The notes below the pieces were generated by a model that saw only the letters and a list, made by a program, of their open reading frames with translations, searched no databases and had not been told where the DNA came from. This document shows positions 15,901 through 22,772 of a stretch of DNA of 64,000 nucleotides, piece by piece. Origin of the DNA: Streptomyces sp. NBC_00459 (GTDB taxonomy: Bacteria; Actinomycetota; Actinomycetes; Streptomycetales; Streptomycetaceae); NCBI RefSeq assembly GCF_036013955.1, contig NZ_CP107903.1, forward strand, positions 4,216,001 through 4,280,000. Reading direction: 5' to 3'. The position numbers and the translations under genes are program-made. Position 1 is the stretch's first letter; each line of letters begins with the position of its first letter.

Positions 15901-17234
15901 ACGACGACTTCTTCGCTCTGGGCGGCAATTCGGTCCTGGCCGTCCGACTGCTGCTCAGGATCCGCGAGGAGTGGGGGGTCCAGCTCACCCTCGGATCGGT
16001 GTTCGCCGCTCCGACGGTCGCGCGCTTGGCGGGAGTTCTGGCCGACGACGCACCGCCGGTCCCGCCCGATCCGCTGCCGGACGCCGGACTCGACCCCACG
16101 ATCACACCCACAGCCACCGTCGTACGGGTCGCACGCGAGCCCGGACACGTACTCCTGAGCGGGGCGACGGGCTTCCTGGGAGCCTTCCTGCTAAGCCAGT
16201 TGCTCACCGCCACCCCGGCCACCGTGCACTGCCTGGTGCGGGCGAGTGGAACCGGTTCGGGAACGAAGCGGATACGCGCGGCACTCGAGCACTACCGACT
16301 GTGGGACGACACCTTCACCGAGCGCGTCGTGGCGGTCCCCGGCGACCTGGCTCAGCCCCGACTGGGCCTGTCCGAGGACACCTTCACCCGCCTGAGCCGT
16401 CACATGGACGCGGTCTACCACGCCGGAGCGAGCGTCAACCTCACCCAGTCGTATCGGCAGTTGAAGAACGCGAACGTGCGCGGCACGGCCGAGATGCTGC
16501 GCCTCGCCGCCTCCTTCCGGTCGGTGCCCCTGCACCACATTTCCACCGTGGGCGTGTACGCGGGCGACCTGGCCGGCCGCACACACATCCGTCCGGAAGA
16601 CCCCCTCCCGCCCGCGGCCACTCTGTGGAACGGGTACGCGCAGAGCAAATGGGCTGCCGAGATGTTGCTGGAAGAGGCGAGAGGACGCGGGCTCCCGGTC
16701 TCGATCTACCGTCCTACCCGCATCGCCGGTGACACGGCCCACGGTCTGTGCCAGCCGTCCGACTATCTCTGGCTCCTGCTGAAAGGGTGCGTCGAGGCCG
16801 AACTGGCGCCGGCCTCCCCGGAGACCGACTTCGATCTCGTCCCGGTCGACGTCGTCGGCAAGGGCGTGGTCGAACTGTCACTCATGCCGGAAGCGGCCTC
16901 CGGCACCTTCCATCTGGCCGGCGGCCGGAATCTCAAGCTGGCGACAGCGGTGAACTGGCTGTGCGGCCTCGGGTACCGGATCACGGAAACCTCGTTGACG
17001 GCCTGGCGGGACACGCTGGCACAGGACGAAACCAACGCGGCCTTTCCGCTGCTCTCCCTCATCTCACCGGAGGAAACGCTCGGAATGAGGGATGCCACCC
17101 CCTCGTTCGACGCGGAAAGCACCTGGGACGTGCTGTCGAAGCGCGGCATCAGCCTTCCGGAGATGAACAGGGAGTATTTCGCCGCGCAGGTTCACGCGTT
17201 CGTGAAAGAAGGATTTCTCCCGCCCCCGCGTTGA
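12897..17234 (+). CDS. NRPS: condensation - adenylation (proline-like code) - PCP - thioester reductase
   Basis: 1445 residues, start GTG 12897 or ATG 12900, coupled to the A-domain gene. C domain about residues 15-450 with HHAVVDG near 143; A domain about 470-985 with LLYTSGSTGRPKGV near 611; PCP near 1001 with DDDFFALGGNSV; terminal reductase about 1070-1445 with the NADPH motif GATGFLG, HISTVGVY and YAQSK (catalytic Thr/Tyr/Lys type). Pocket residues read D-V-Q-F-I-A-Q-V-V-K, very close to proline codes (DVQ-x-IA-H-VVK). So it should couple the upstream aminoacyl group to a proline-like residue and release the dipeptide reductively as an aldehyde, which can cyclise to an imine. Module type parallels the terminal NRPS of pyrrolobenzodiazepine pathways, but no anthranilate genes are seen here. 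Confidence 0.93.
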   Translation: MMTTSLPGQAHPGPSTVTYPMSYEQESIWLTDAVGDSTGLYVESWVHRIRGDFSAAAAQQALTGIVRRHESLRSRLHIHGNRARQEVLPPMPVPLTRRRVSPADLEAAIREVVSRPLPLEKPPLLRACLLEVGERDAVLAVAVHHAVVDGWALHLLDEEFSDLYRAALTERAPERPEPPLQFGPWALRQRTSAGPREVVDAYWKPALADAPSESTFPLDHPRPEVPGHRGGLVEFTLDADLTRRLRGLGRRFKATPFVVYAAAVTALLARHGQQDVVLGTPVSRRDGPELEPMIACLTDVMPLRQTVDPTRSFGELVLHTKETVRSVTAHKNVPYTMLVQQTGAQRSRSRLPLFQVVLTVDDAPAPGLSLPGAQAERLYPHDGTAKFDVFFHLIPQRDGWRGRLEYAEDLFSPATARQLAERLRLLLLDAADDPARAVGDLAVTTAADRSLLDTWADGPTPRGTPSPAHLVVDRSARSAPDLPAVVHGREHLTYAQLEAESDALAAHLLTVAHPGDRVGILLERTVRLPIAVLAVLKAGCCCVPLDPAYPAERITFMLRDSRCGAVLTSSRLQHHITLLPDVPPLLLDEHRPTAPGPRPGLPDVHPEDPAYLLYTSGSTGRPKGVVMPHRSLANLVQWQSRRSARGATTAQFAPLSFDVAFQELFSTWAAGGTLVLVDNEVRRDPARLLALIRTAAVERLFLPYVALQQIAEYAAVGDWHGPSLREVICAGEQLFVTPAIRDFFTHRTSASLENQYGPTETHVVTAERLCGDPSAWPDRPSIGRPVPGARIRVLDDRLRLLPPGAVGEICIGGESVATGYLARPDASRQQFVQDPHDPGTGRLYRSGDLGRFRPDGKIEFAGRRDGQVKIRGHRVECGEVEAVMKSVPGVADAVVTVDATVVHAKRLTAHYIPAGGAAPDTRELRRTLRSRLPEHLVPSVCLAVPAFPLTPSGKVDRAALRPPAPRDRRSAAEAATPGLDATERRVAALWSELLGADRIGPDDDFFALGGNSVLAVRLLLRIREEWGVQLTLGSVFAAPTVARLAGVLADDAPPVPPDPLPDAGLDPTITPTATVVRVAREPGHVLLSGATGFLGAFLLSQLLTATPATVHCLVRASGTGSGTKRIRAALEHYRLWDDTFTERVVAVPGDLAQPRLGLSEDTFTRLSRHMDAVYHAGASVNLTQSYRQLKNANVRGTAEMLRLAASFRSVPLHHISTVGVYAGDLAGRTHIRPEDPLPPAATLWNGYAQSKWAAEMLLEEARGRGLPVSIYRPTRIAGDTAHGLCQPSDYLWLLLKGCVEAELAPASPETDFDLVPVDVVGKGVVELSLMPEAASGTFHLAGGRNLKLATAVNWLCGLGYRITETSLTAWRDTLAQDETNAAFPLLSLISPEETLGMRDATPSFDAESTWDVLSKRGISLPEMNREYFAAQVHAFVKEGFLPPPR

Positions 17235-17345
17235 GGAAGCGCTGAGCGCACGGCGGCCGTGGCGGTCGAGAGCGCGCGACGGCCGACGGAGGCGCCGGTC
17301 ACCGGCCCGGCGTCCCCGTGACGGTCGAGGGCGCACGGGGCCGGC

Positions 17346-17693
17346 TCAACCGGCCCCGGACCCACCGCCGTCCGGCTGGAAGGGGTCTTGTGACGCCGCC
17401 CACACGCCGAGCGTCAGATCCGCCGTGCAGGAGATCAGCCGCCAGCCCGCGAACCAGGTCCGGCCGAGCCACTCCGCCCAGGCGCCGGCGGCCACCTTCT
17501 CGGCCTCCAGCAGGTTGGCGGCCGTCACGAAGGTCATGGCCATCAACAAGGGCGGGCTGGGGACGAGGCTGACGTGTTCCACCCCCGGCTGCGCATCACT
17601 CCGGATCCGTTCGGATGCCATGCCCCAGAGCTGCTGCGCGGCTCCAGAGGCGGCCTGCCGATCCGGCTGAAGGACAACCTTGATGGCGTACAT
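17346..17693 (-). CDS. Conserved-type hypothetical protein, 115 aa
   Basis: ATG 17693 gives a 115-residue soluble protein starting MYAIKVVLQPDRQ with a long central helix-strand pattern (LMAMTFVTAANLLEAEKVA) and a Trp-rich end (WAEWLGRTWFAGWRL). The strand-helix order is compatible with a small ferredoxin-like fold, but I do not recognise a family. The open frame runs further upstream to 17960, yet that part would overlap the regulator promoter region. It is divergent from the LuxR-type gene and convergent with the NRPS; role unknown. Confidence 0.6.
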   Translation of the reverse strand: MYAIKVVLQPDRQAASGAAQQLWGMASERIRSDAQPGVEHVSLVPSPPLLMAMTFVTAANLLEAEKVAAGAWAEWLGRTWFAGWRLISCTADLTLGVWAASQDPFQPDGGGSGAG

Positions 17694-17852
17694 GCGAAGA
17701 ACATACGCATCTGAGGGCTCCTGGACAGTCCGCGGGCTCGACCTCATGCGGACATGACATGGATATGCCACCGCGTCGTTATAACCGCGGGACGACCACC
17801 GCACCCCATGCGGCGCCACATGGGGCGTCACGCATGTGAGGAATCGATCACT

Positions 17853-17870
17853 CATGTTGATCAGAACATG
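17853..17870. promoter_or_regulatory. Palindromic operator candidate upstream of the LuxR-type gene
   Basis: CATGTT-N6-AACATG, perfect 6+6 half sites, lies 65 bp before ATG 17935 in the divergent region between the 115-aa gene and the regulator. A second inverted repeat, CCCCATG and CATGGGG, sits near 17803-17825. Such dyads are typical of autoregulation, but no binding protein can be named from sequence. Confidence 0.45.
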
Positions 17871-17934
17871 ACGGACAGTATGATGCGGCGGAACCGCGGC
17901 ACTCGATTCGCCGCGGGAATGGGGGAATACAGCA

Positions 17935-18915
17935 ATGCTGGAAAGCACCGGGCTGGCCACGAGGGATCAGCACGTCTACCGCACACTTCTGCTCCATCCG
18001 GGCTGGAACATAGGCGATGTACAACAGTACCTCGGCCTGCCGGAGGACGAGATCCGCGCGGCACTCGACCGGCTCGCGTCGATGTCCCTGCTGCGCCCCA
18101 GCGCGGAGGCCGATCGTTTCTTCCCCACCAACCCCGAGATCGAACTCAAGCCCTTCTTCGAGCGCAGGGAGGCCGAGCTCGACGAGCAGCGGGCCAAGCT
18201 CTCCCGTGACCGGTCGACAGTGGCGGCACTGGCCGCCGAGTACGCCGCGCTGCGTCTCCAGGCGGGAGCGCCGGGCCTGGAACGGCTGGAGGGTCTGGAC
18301 AGCGTCCGCATCCGTCTCCAGGAACTCGCCCGGAGCGCCACCTCCGAGGTCCGGGCCTTCATGCCCTGTGGCACGCTGAGCCCGGGAGCGCTGGAGGCGG
18401 CTCGTCCCCTGGACGAGAACACGCTGGCACGTGGCGTGCGCATGCAGACGGTCCACCTGGACAGCGTGCGCAACGACCACCCCACGGTGGAGTACGCCAC
18501 ATGGTTCACGGCGCGGGGAGGCCAGACGCGTACGGTCCCCTCGCTGCCCATGCGCCTGATCCTGTGCGACCGCTCCATCGCCGTCATTCCGGTGAACCGG
18601 GAAGCCAGCCAGGAGGGCGCGTTCGTCATCCACCTCTCCAGCGTGGTCGCGGCCCTCAACGACCTGTTCGACCTCGTCTGGGACCGCGCCACCCCGCTCG
18701 GCGACGTCCCGGTCCTCGACTGCGAGGGGCCCAGCGACCGCGATCTGACGATCCTGAAGATGCTGGAGGACGGTTTCACCGACGAGGGCATCGCACGCAA
18801 GCTGGGCGTCTCCATCCGCACGGTCCGCCGGCTGATGGCGGACATGCTCAAGAGACTCAACGCCCAGAGCCGCTTCCAGGCCGGCGCCGAAGCCGTTCGC
18901 CTGGGCTGGCTCTGA
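17935..18915 (+). CDS. LuxR-type transcriptional regulator with TrmB-like N-terminus
   Basis: 326 residues from ATG 17935. The C-terminal ~60 residues are a LuxR/NarL helix-turn-helix (LTILKMLEDGFTDEGIARKL then RTVRRLMADMLKRLNAQS). The N-terminus is a winged-helix-like segment (IGDVQQYLGLPEDEIRAALD), then a charged coiled region near 80-120 and a phospholipase-D-like sensor region seen in Streptomyces regulators of this class. Likely the pathway-specific regulator of the NRPS and perhaps the deazapurine genes; toyocamycin-type clusters also carry a LuxR-type regulator. The dyad at 17853-17870 suggests autoregulation. Confidence 0.85.
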   Translation: MLESTGLATRDQHVYRTLLLHPGWNIGDVQQYLGLPEDEIRAALDRLASMSLLRPSAEADRFFPTNPEIELKPFFERREAELDEQRAKLSRDRSTVAALAAEYAALRLQAGAPGLERLEGLDSVRIRLQELARSATSEVRAFMPCGTLSPGALEAARPLDENTLARGVRMQTVHLDSVRNDHPTVEYATWFTARGGQTRTVPSLPMRLILCDRSIAVIPVNREASQEGAFVIHLSSVVAALNDLFDLVWDRATPLGDVPVLDCEGPSDRDLTILKMLEDGFTDEGIARKLGVSIRTVRRLMADMLKRLNAQSRFQAGAEAVRLGWL

Positions 18916-19069
18916 CACGCCACGGCCCGAGGCCCGACTGAACGGCGGGCCTCGGACCGTGGGGAGGCGGCGACAGGGAGATCGCGAGCTACAGCTTGAG
19001 CATGAGGTGAGCTGTCGAGCATGCGGCGGATCAAGACCCGCCCTGCCACCAGACCTCAAAAAGCAAAAG

Positions 19070-19148
19070 CCCCAGGTCACGGCGAGTGAGTCCTGGGGTT
19101 TCTCGGAGCCGCCTTCGGGATTCGAACCCGAGGCCTATGCATTACGAG
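19070..19148 (-). repeat. tRNA-Thr 3'-half plus terminator, direct repeat copy 1 (probable attR)
   Basis: 79 bp matching 33727-33805 at 75 positions (4 mismatches). On the minus strand it holds the anticodon loop through the 3' end of tRNA-Thr(CGT) followed by the CCCCAGG/CCTGGGG terminator hairpin and a T-rich run. The 5' half of the tRNA is missing: identity stops abruptly at the anticodon loop. This is the pattern left when a tyrosine-recombinase element integrates in a tRNA 3' end. It may also serve as a terminator next to the luxR gene. Confidence 0.85.
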
Positions 19149-19266
19149 ACCATGAGCGTTCGTGTTACGTGATGTTCCGTCGTACTGTCCGGTGTGTCGG
19201 CGGCGGTTGAATCCTGACCCGGTGTGGGCGGTCGAGTTCTGACCCACCGGGTCTGGTTGCCGGTGT

Positions 19267-20085
19267 TCAGTCGGTGTCGTGTGTGGCGGTGGGGACGCGT
19301 CCGAGTTGGCGTCCGCGCATGCGGTAGGAGTCGCCTTTGAGGGAGTGGACCTCGGCGTGGTGGACGAGGCGGTCGATCATGGCGGCGGCCACGGTCTCGT
19401 CGCCGAAGACCTCGCCCCAGCGTCCGAAGGGTTTGTTGCTCGTGACGATCACACTCGCTCTCTCGTATCGGTTCGAGACCAGTTGGAAGAACAGGTTCGC
19501 GGCCTCGGATTCGAAGGGGATGTAGCCGACCTCGTCGACGACGATCAGCGGATAGCGGGACAGTTTGGTGAGCTCGGCCTGGAGGTGTCCGGCGTGGTGG
19601 GCGGCGGCCAGGCGGTCGACCCATTCGGCGGCGGTGGCGAACGCGACCCGGTGGCCGGCCTGGCAGGCGCGGACCGCGAGTCCGATCGCCAGGTGTGTCT
19701 TCCCGGTCCCCGGCGGTCCGAGGAAAACGGCGTTCTCCTTGCCGGTGATGAAGTCCAACGTGCCCAGATGGGCGAGTTGTTGGCGCGTTATGCCGCGCAG
19801 ATGGGTGATGTCGAGTTCCTCGATGGTCTTGATCGCGGGGAAGCGTGCGGTGCGGATGCGGGCCTCGCCGCCGTGGGACTCGCGGGCGGAGACCTCCCGC
19901 TGGAGGCAGGCGACGAGGAACTCGGTGTGTGTCCAGGTCTCCTTCAGGGCTCGTTCGGCCAGGCGTTCGGCGGCGTCCAGCAGGGCCGGGGCTTTCATCG
20001 CCCGGGCCAGGAAGGACAGGTCGGCGGCGGTCTGACGGCCGGTGCGGGGCCCCGCCGGGGCGGTGGTCTTGGTGGTGGCGGGCAT
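19267..20085 (-). CDS. istB: IS21-family helper ATPase IstB
   Basis: 272 residues. AAA+ ATPase with Walker A GPPGTGKTHLA near residue 125 and Walker B PLIVVDEVGYIP near 185, plus the IstB hallmark TSNKPFGRW. It partners IstA in transposition target selection. ATG 20085 overlaps the istA stop (TGATG), the coupled arrangement usual in IS21. Full family length, no interruption seen. Confidence 0.96.
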   Translation of the reverse strand: MPATTKTTAPAGPRTGRQTAADLSFLARAMKAPALLDAAERLAERALKETWTHTEFLVACLQREVSARESHGGEARIRTARFPAIKTIEELDITHLRGITRQQLAHLGTLDFITGKENAVFLGPPGTGKTHLAIGLAVRACQAGHRVAFATAAEWVDRLAAAHHAGHLQAELTKLSRYPLIVVDEVGYIPFESEAANLFFQLVSNRYERASVIVTSNKPFGRWGEVFGDETVAAAMIDRLVHHAEVHSLKGDSYRMRGRQLGRVPTATHDTD

Positions 20086-21389
20086 CAGGAGACCTCCGGA
20101 TCATCGGCCTGGCCGCCGCCCTCGATGAGGGTGAACATGCGGTCGTAGGAGTCGAGTTGGCGTTGTTCGACCTCGACGAGATCGCTTGCGGTGGCGGCGC
20201 CTGGCCGGCGGGCGGCCTGGGCCTGGGAGGCTTGGTGGTGGCGGTAGTCGCCGCGCAGAACGGCGGCGGCGCGGGCATGGACCGGGTCGGTGATGGTCTG
20301 CTGCTTGGCCCAGCAGCGTGGATGGCGGGCGACTTCCGCCCCGCCGGGTGTGAGGGTCACGATGACTTCGTCGGTGTCGGTGCGGACCTGGACTTTCTTG
20401 CCGATGGCCAGGGGGTGCACGGAGTAGTCGCAGGTGTCGACGCGGATGTAGTGGTCGCGGCCGATGCGGGTGGCGAAGCGCCACCAGCGCGGCGGGTCGA
20501 CGGGCGGCAGGGCGAGCATCTGGGCCCGGTCGGCTTCCCACCGGTCGATGGGGCGGGCTCCGAGGGTGCGGTGCTGGCGTCGGTTGGCGATGGCCAGCCA
20601 GGTGGTCAGCTGGGTGTTGAAGTCGTCGGGGCCGGTGAAGGTGCGGCCGGGCAGGAAGCTGGTCTCCAGGTAGCCGTTGGCCCTCTCCACCAGCCCTTTC
20701 GCTTCTGGGTCGCGGGGTCGGCAGAGGTGGATCCGGGTGGCGAGCAGGCCCGCGAACGCGGCGAAGTCGCCGGTCACCTTGCCGCGGCCGATGCCGGCCT
20801 CGTTGTCCCAGACCAGCATCCGTGGGACCGCGTTCCAGCCGGTCAGAAGCTTCCAGTGGCCGTCGATCAGGTCGCCGGTGGTGCGGGTGGGCAGCATCCG
20901 CGCCGTGATGATCCGTGAGTAGCCGGACACCATCACGAGCACCGGCGGGTGGCCGGACTGGCCGTAGCCGAGCGGTATGTCGACGGGTGGGAACCACAGG
21001 TCGCACTGGGCCAGCTCGCCGGGCTGATAGGTGGTGCGTGAGACCGGATCGACGGGCAGATAGGCGGGCCGCAGCTCTCGTACGCGTTCTTTGAGGACGG
21101 TCATGCCACGGTCCCAGCCGATCCGTTCGGCGATCACGGTCGCCGGCATCGTCGGGGCCTGCTTCAGCAGTTCCCGGATCTGCGGCTCGACCGCGTCGAC
21201 CGCCGAGCCCTTGGCCGGCCGGGAGTAGACCGGCGGCCGGTTCGTGGCCAGGGCCCGCTTCACGGTGTTCTTCGAGATGCCCAGCTGCCGGGCGATCGCC
21301 CGGATCGGCATCTGCTCGGCCCGGTGCAGCCTGCGGATCTCTGCCCAGTCCTCCACGGAAATCACCCTCTTCTCCTGACCTTCGATCAA
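20085..21389 (-). CDS. istA: IS21-family transposase IstA
   Basis: 434 residues. N-terminal HTH (IRAIARQLGISKNTVKRAL near residue 30) and a DDE integrase core: GELAQCDLWFPP (first D), MLVWDNEAG (second D), and a Glu in KGLVERANGYLE. It recognises the terminal repeats and performs strand transfer. The start ATG 21389 precedes MIEGQEKRVISVEDWAEIRR. Family length; no frameshift. Confidence 0.96.
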   Translation of the reverse strand: MIEGQEKRVISVEDWAEIRRLHRAEQMPIRAIARQLGISKNTVKRALATNRPPVYSRPAKGSAVDAVEPQIRELLKQAPTMPATVIAERIGWDRGMTVLKERVRELRPAYLPVDPVSRTTYQPGELAQCDLWFPPVDIPLGYGQSGHPPVLVMVSGYSRIITARMLPTRTTGDLIDGHWKLLTGWNAVPRMLVWDNEAGIGRGKVTGDFAAFAGLLATRIHLCRPRDPEAKGLVERANGYLETSFLPGRTFTGPDDFNTQLTTWLAIANRRQHRTLGARPIDRWEADRAQMLALPPVDPPRWWRFATRIGRDHYIRVDTCDYSVHPLAIGKKVQVRTDTDEVIVTLTPGGAEVARHPRCWAKQQTITDPVHARAAAVLRGDYRHHQASQAQAARRPGAATASDLVEVEQRQLDSYDRMFTLIEGGGQADDPEVS

Positions 21390-21468
21390 GATCAGGTTGG
21401 TCAGAAGACCACGAAGTGGGTCAGTTTTGATCCGCCGTCAGAGGGTCACGATTCACCCGTCGCCGACA

Positions 21469-21775
21469 CGGTGACGTTTGTACTGATCAGAGCACGTGCG
21501 GCAGGTTGACCGGTGCTCCTTCGTGTTGCACCGTCCAAAGGCGTCTGTCCACCGGCTGTCCACCGGCTGTCCACCGGCGGAATTACTGAGGTGCCGCCAG
21601 AAAGAGCGCCCCGAGCGCGCAGACTCATCTGTCCAGAGGGCTGGCAGGACGATCAGGAGCGTTGTCGATCCTCTACAAGTGGTTCTCCCTTCCTCAGCTC
21701 GTTCATCCAGCAGCAGGTCGGCGTCACGGCGGTCGCCGGGGAGCTCGTCACAGATGGCTCCCCGGCGACCGCCCC
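21469..21775. other. Gene-free stretch after the IS element
   Basis: About 300 bp with no convincing coding frame. It begins with the duplicated CGGTG and holds three perfect tandem copies of an 11-mer, CTGTCCACCGG, at 21545-21577. Nothing else recognisable. Confidence 0.6.
21545..21577. repeat. Three tandem 11-bp repeats
   Basis: CTGTCCACCGG repeated three times without spacers. Too short and too few for CRISPR or a VNTR-type gene; may be a slippage tract or a set of binding sites. Confidence 0.85.
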
Positions 21776-22421
21776 TGTCCGGAAGGTCAGGAGGAGAGAT
21801 CCCGCTGTTCCCTGATCCGGCGCAGGCGTTCCGCGACAGGCACCTGTCCTGGGGGTCTCAGGATGAACTTGCGCTTCATCTCGTCGAAGTCGTCCAGGTA
21901 GCAGGACACGCGGTCGCCCACCTGGTAGTTGTCGTCATCCTCGATATAGAGGACGTCGATGAGGCCGTCCCATGGCAGGCCCAGGTCCACGATGACTCCC
22001 CAGCGGAAAACCGCCGTGGCCTCTCCCTCGACGAGAGTCCCCATGAGGCCCATCTCGGTTTCGCTCACCTCACCACTGGTCACTGTTTCATCACTCTCAA
22101 GGGGTAGGAGTTGATACCACTGACACGGCGATCGCCGTTGTCCGGAAGGTCAGGAGGAGAGACCTCGCTGCTCCTCAAGCCTGCGCAGGCGTTCCGCGAC
22201 AGGCACCTGTCCTGGGGGTCTCAGGATGAACTTGTTCTTCATCTCGTCGAAGTCGTCCAGGTAGCAGGACACGCGGTCGCCCACCTGGTAGTTGTCGTCA
22301 TCCTCGATATAGAGGACGTCGATGAGGCCGTCCCATGGCAGGCCCAGGTCCACGATGACTCCCCAGCGGAAAACCGCCGTGGCCTCTCCCTCGACGAGGG
22401 TCCCCACGAGGCGCATCTCGG
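21776..22421 (-). repeat. Tandem duplication of the S1-like gene (two ~283-bp units)
   Basis: Units 21776-22058 and 22139-22421 are offset by exactly 363 bp and nearly identical in the core of the two S1-like genes; divergence is concentrated at the gene starts and ends. A recent tandem gene duplication downstream of the toxin locus. Confidence 0.9.
21787..22083 (-). CDS. S1/OB-fold-like small protein, paralogue A
   Basis: 98 residues. The core (GTLVEGEATAVFRWGVIVD, then GLIDVLYIEDDDNYQVGD, then KFILRPPGQ) has the strand order of an S1-type RNA-binding OB fold. It is acidic in the middle and basic at the end. Near-identical to the next gene (paralogue B). Its place two genes downstream of an RHS toxin, on the same strand, suggests an extra immunity protein, since such genes are often duplicated in arrays; that is inference. 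A plain S1-domain protein is the alternative. Confidence 0.75.
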   Translation of the reverse strand: MTSGEVSETEMGLMGTLVEGEATAVFRWGVIVDLGLPWDGLIDVLYIEDDDNYQVGDRVSCYLDDFDEMKRKFILRPPGQVPVAERLRRIREQRDLSS

Positions 22422-22455
22422 CCTCGGGAACCTCACTCTCGGCCATTTCTCTCAC
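22150..22455 (-). CDS. S1/OB-fold-like small protein, paralogue B
   Basis: 101 residues from 22455 (start reads MREMAESEVPEAEMRLVGTL; ATG). From residue ~16 to ~90 it matches paralogue A almost perfectly, with changes such as KNKF for KRKF and LEEQRG for IREQRD. The divergent N-terminus contrasts with the conserved core, so the core is under constraint or the copy is recent. Same-strand, 66 bp upstream of paralogue A. Function as for A: possible RNA-binding or immunity protein. Confidence 0.75.
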   Translation of the reverse strand: MREMAESEVPEAEMRLVGTLVEGEATAVFRWGVIVDLGLPWDGLIDVLYIEDDDNYQVGDRVSCYLDDFDEMKNKFILRPPGQVPVAERLRRLEEQRGLSS

Positions 22456-22659
22456 CCTCGTTCGTCGACGCCGAAGAAGAATTGCCCCTCGTCGTGCACG
22501 CCGACAGGGAAGATCGATCTCTTGATCTCCTCACCCCATTCCAGGAACCTGCCCCCTCTCCCACACACAGCGTCGCCCGCGAGCCGGTCCGGTCCCTCTG
22601 GTGAAGTAGAGGAACGCGTCAGGCAAAGACAGCAGAAGTTACTGCCGCCACCTCACGCA

Positions 22660-22695
22660 GAAGCCCCGCCAGGGCGCAGCACCTGGCGGGGCTTC
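22660..22695. terminator. Strong hairpin terminator between toxin-immunity pair and S1-like genes
   Basis: A 14-bp perfect stem (GAAGCCCCGCCAGG at 22660-22673, complement at 22682-22695) around an 8-nt loop. No long T run follows on either strand, yet stem strength fits Streptomyces terminators. It separates the toxin/immunity transcript from the two S1-like genes. Confidence 0.75.
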
Positions 22696-22772
22696 TTGCC
22701 GGCGTTACCGACGCCTCTGGTGGAGTTCACCAGCGGTGGCACGGGACCCGCGATCGACTGGAGGCGTCCTTC

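Larger units (their letters stand above)
19195..21468. mobile_element. Complete IS21-family insertion sequence
   Basis: About 2,274 bp. Imperfect terminal inverted repeats of 26 bp lie at 19195-19220 and 21443-21468 (both start TGTCGGCG at the outer edge and end in TGACCC, three mismatches). Further inward both ends carry a second copy ending in TGACCC, the multiple terminal repeats typical of IS21. The element is flanked by a perfect 5-bp duplication, CGGTG, at 19190-19194 and 21469-21473. Two minus-strand genes, istA and istB, fill it and look intact, so it may be active or recent. Confidence 0.93.

Noticed and set aside
12950..16222. Minus-strand frames opposite the NRPS
   Set aside because: Shadow frames of the C-A-PCP-R gene; only the plus frame shows motifs.
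11329..17234. Assignment of the NRPS to a pyrrolobenzodiazepine pathway
   Set aside because: The C-A(Pro-like)-PCP-R layout fits, but no anthranilate or dihydropyrrole biosynthesis genes are present and the first A-domain code is not recognisable as anthranilate.
21545..21577. CRISPR-like repeat
   Set aside because: Only three 11-bp units with no spacers and no cas genes nearby.
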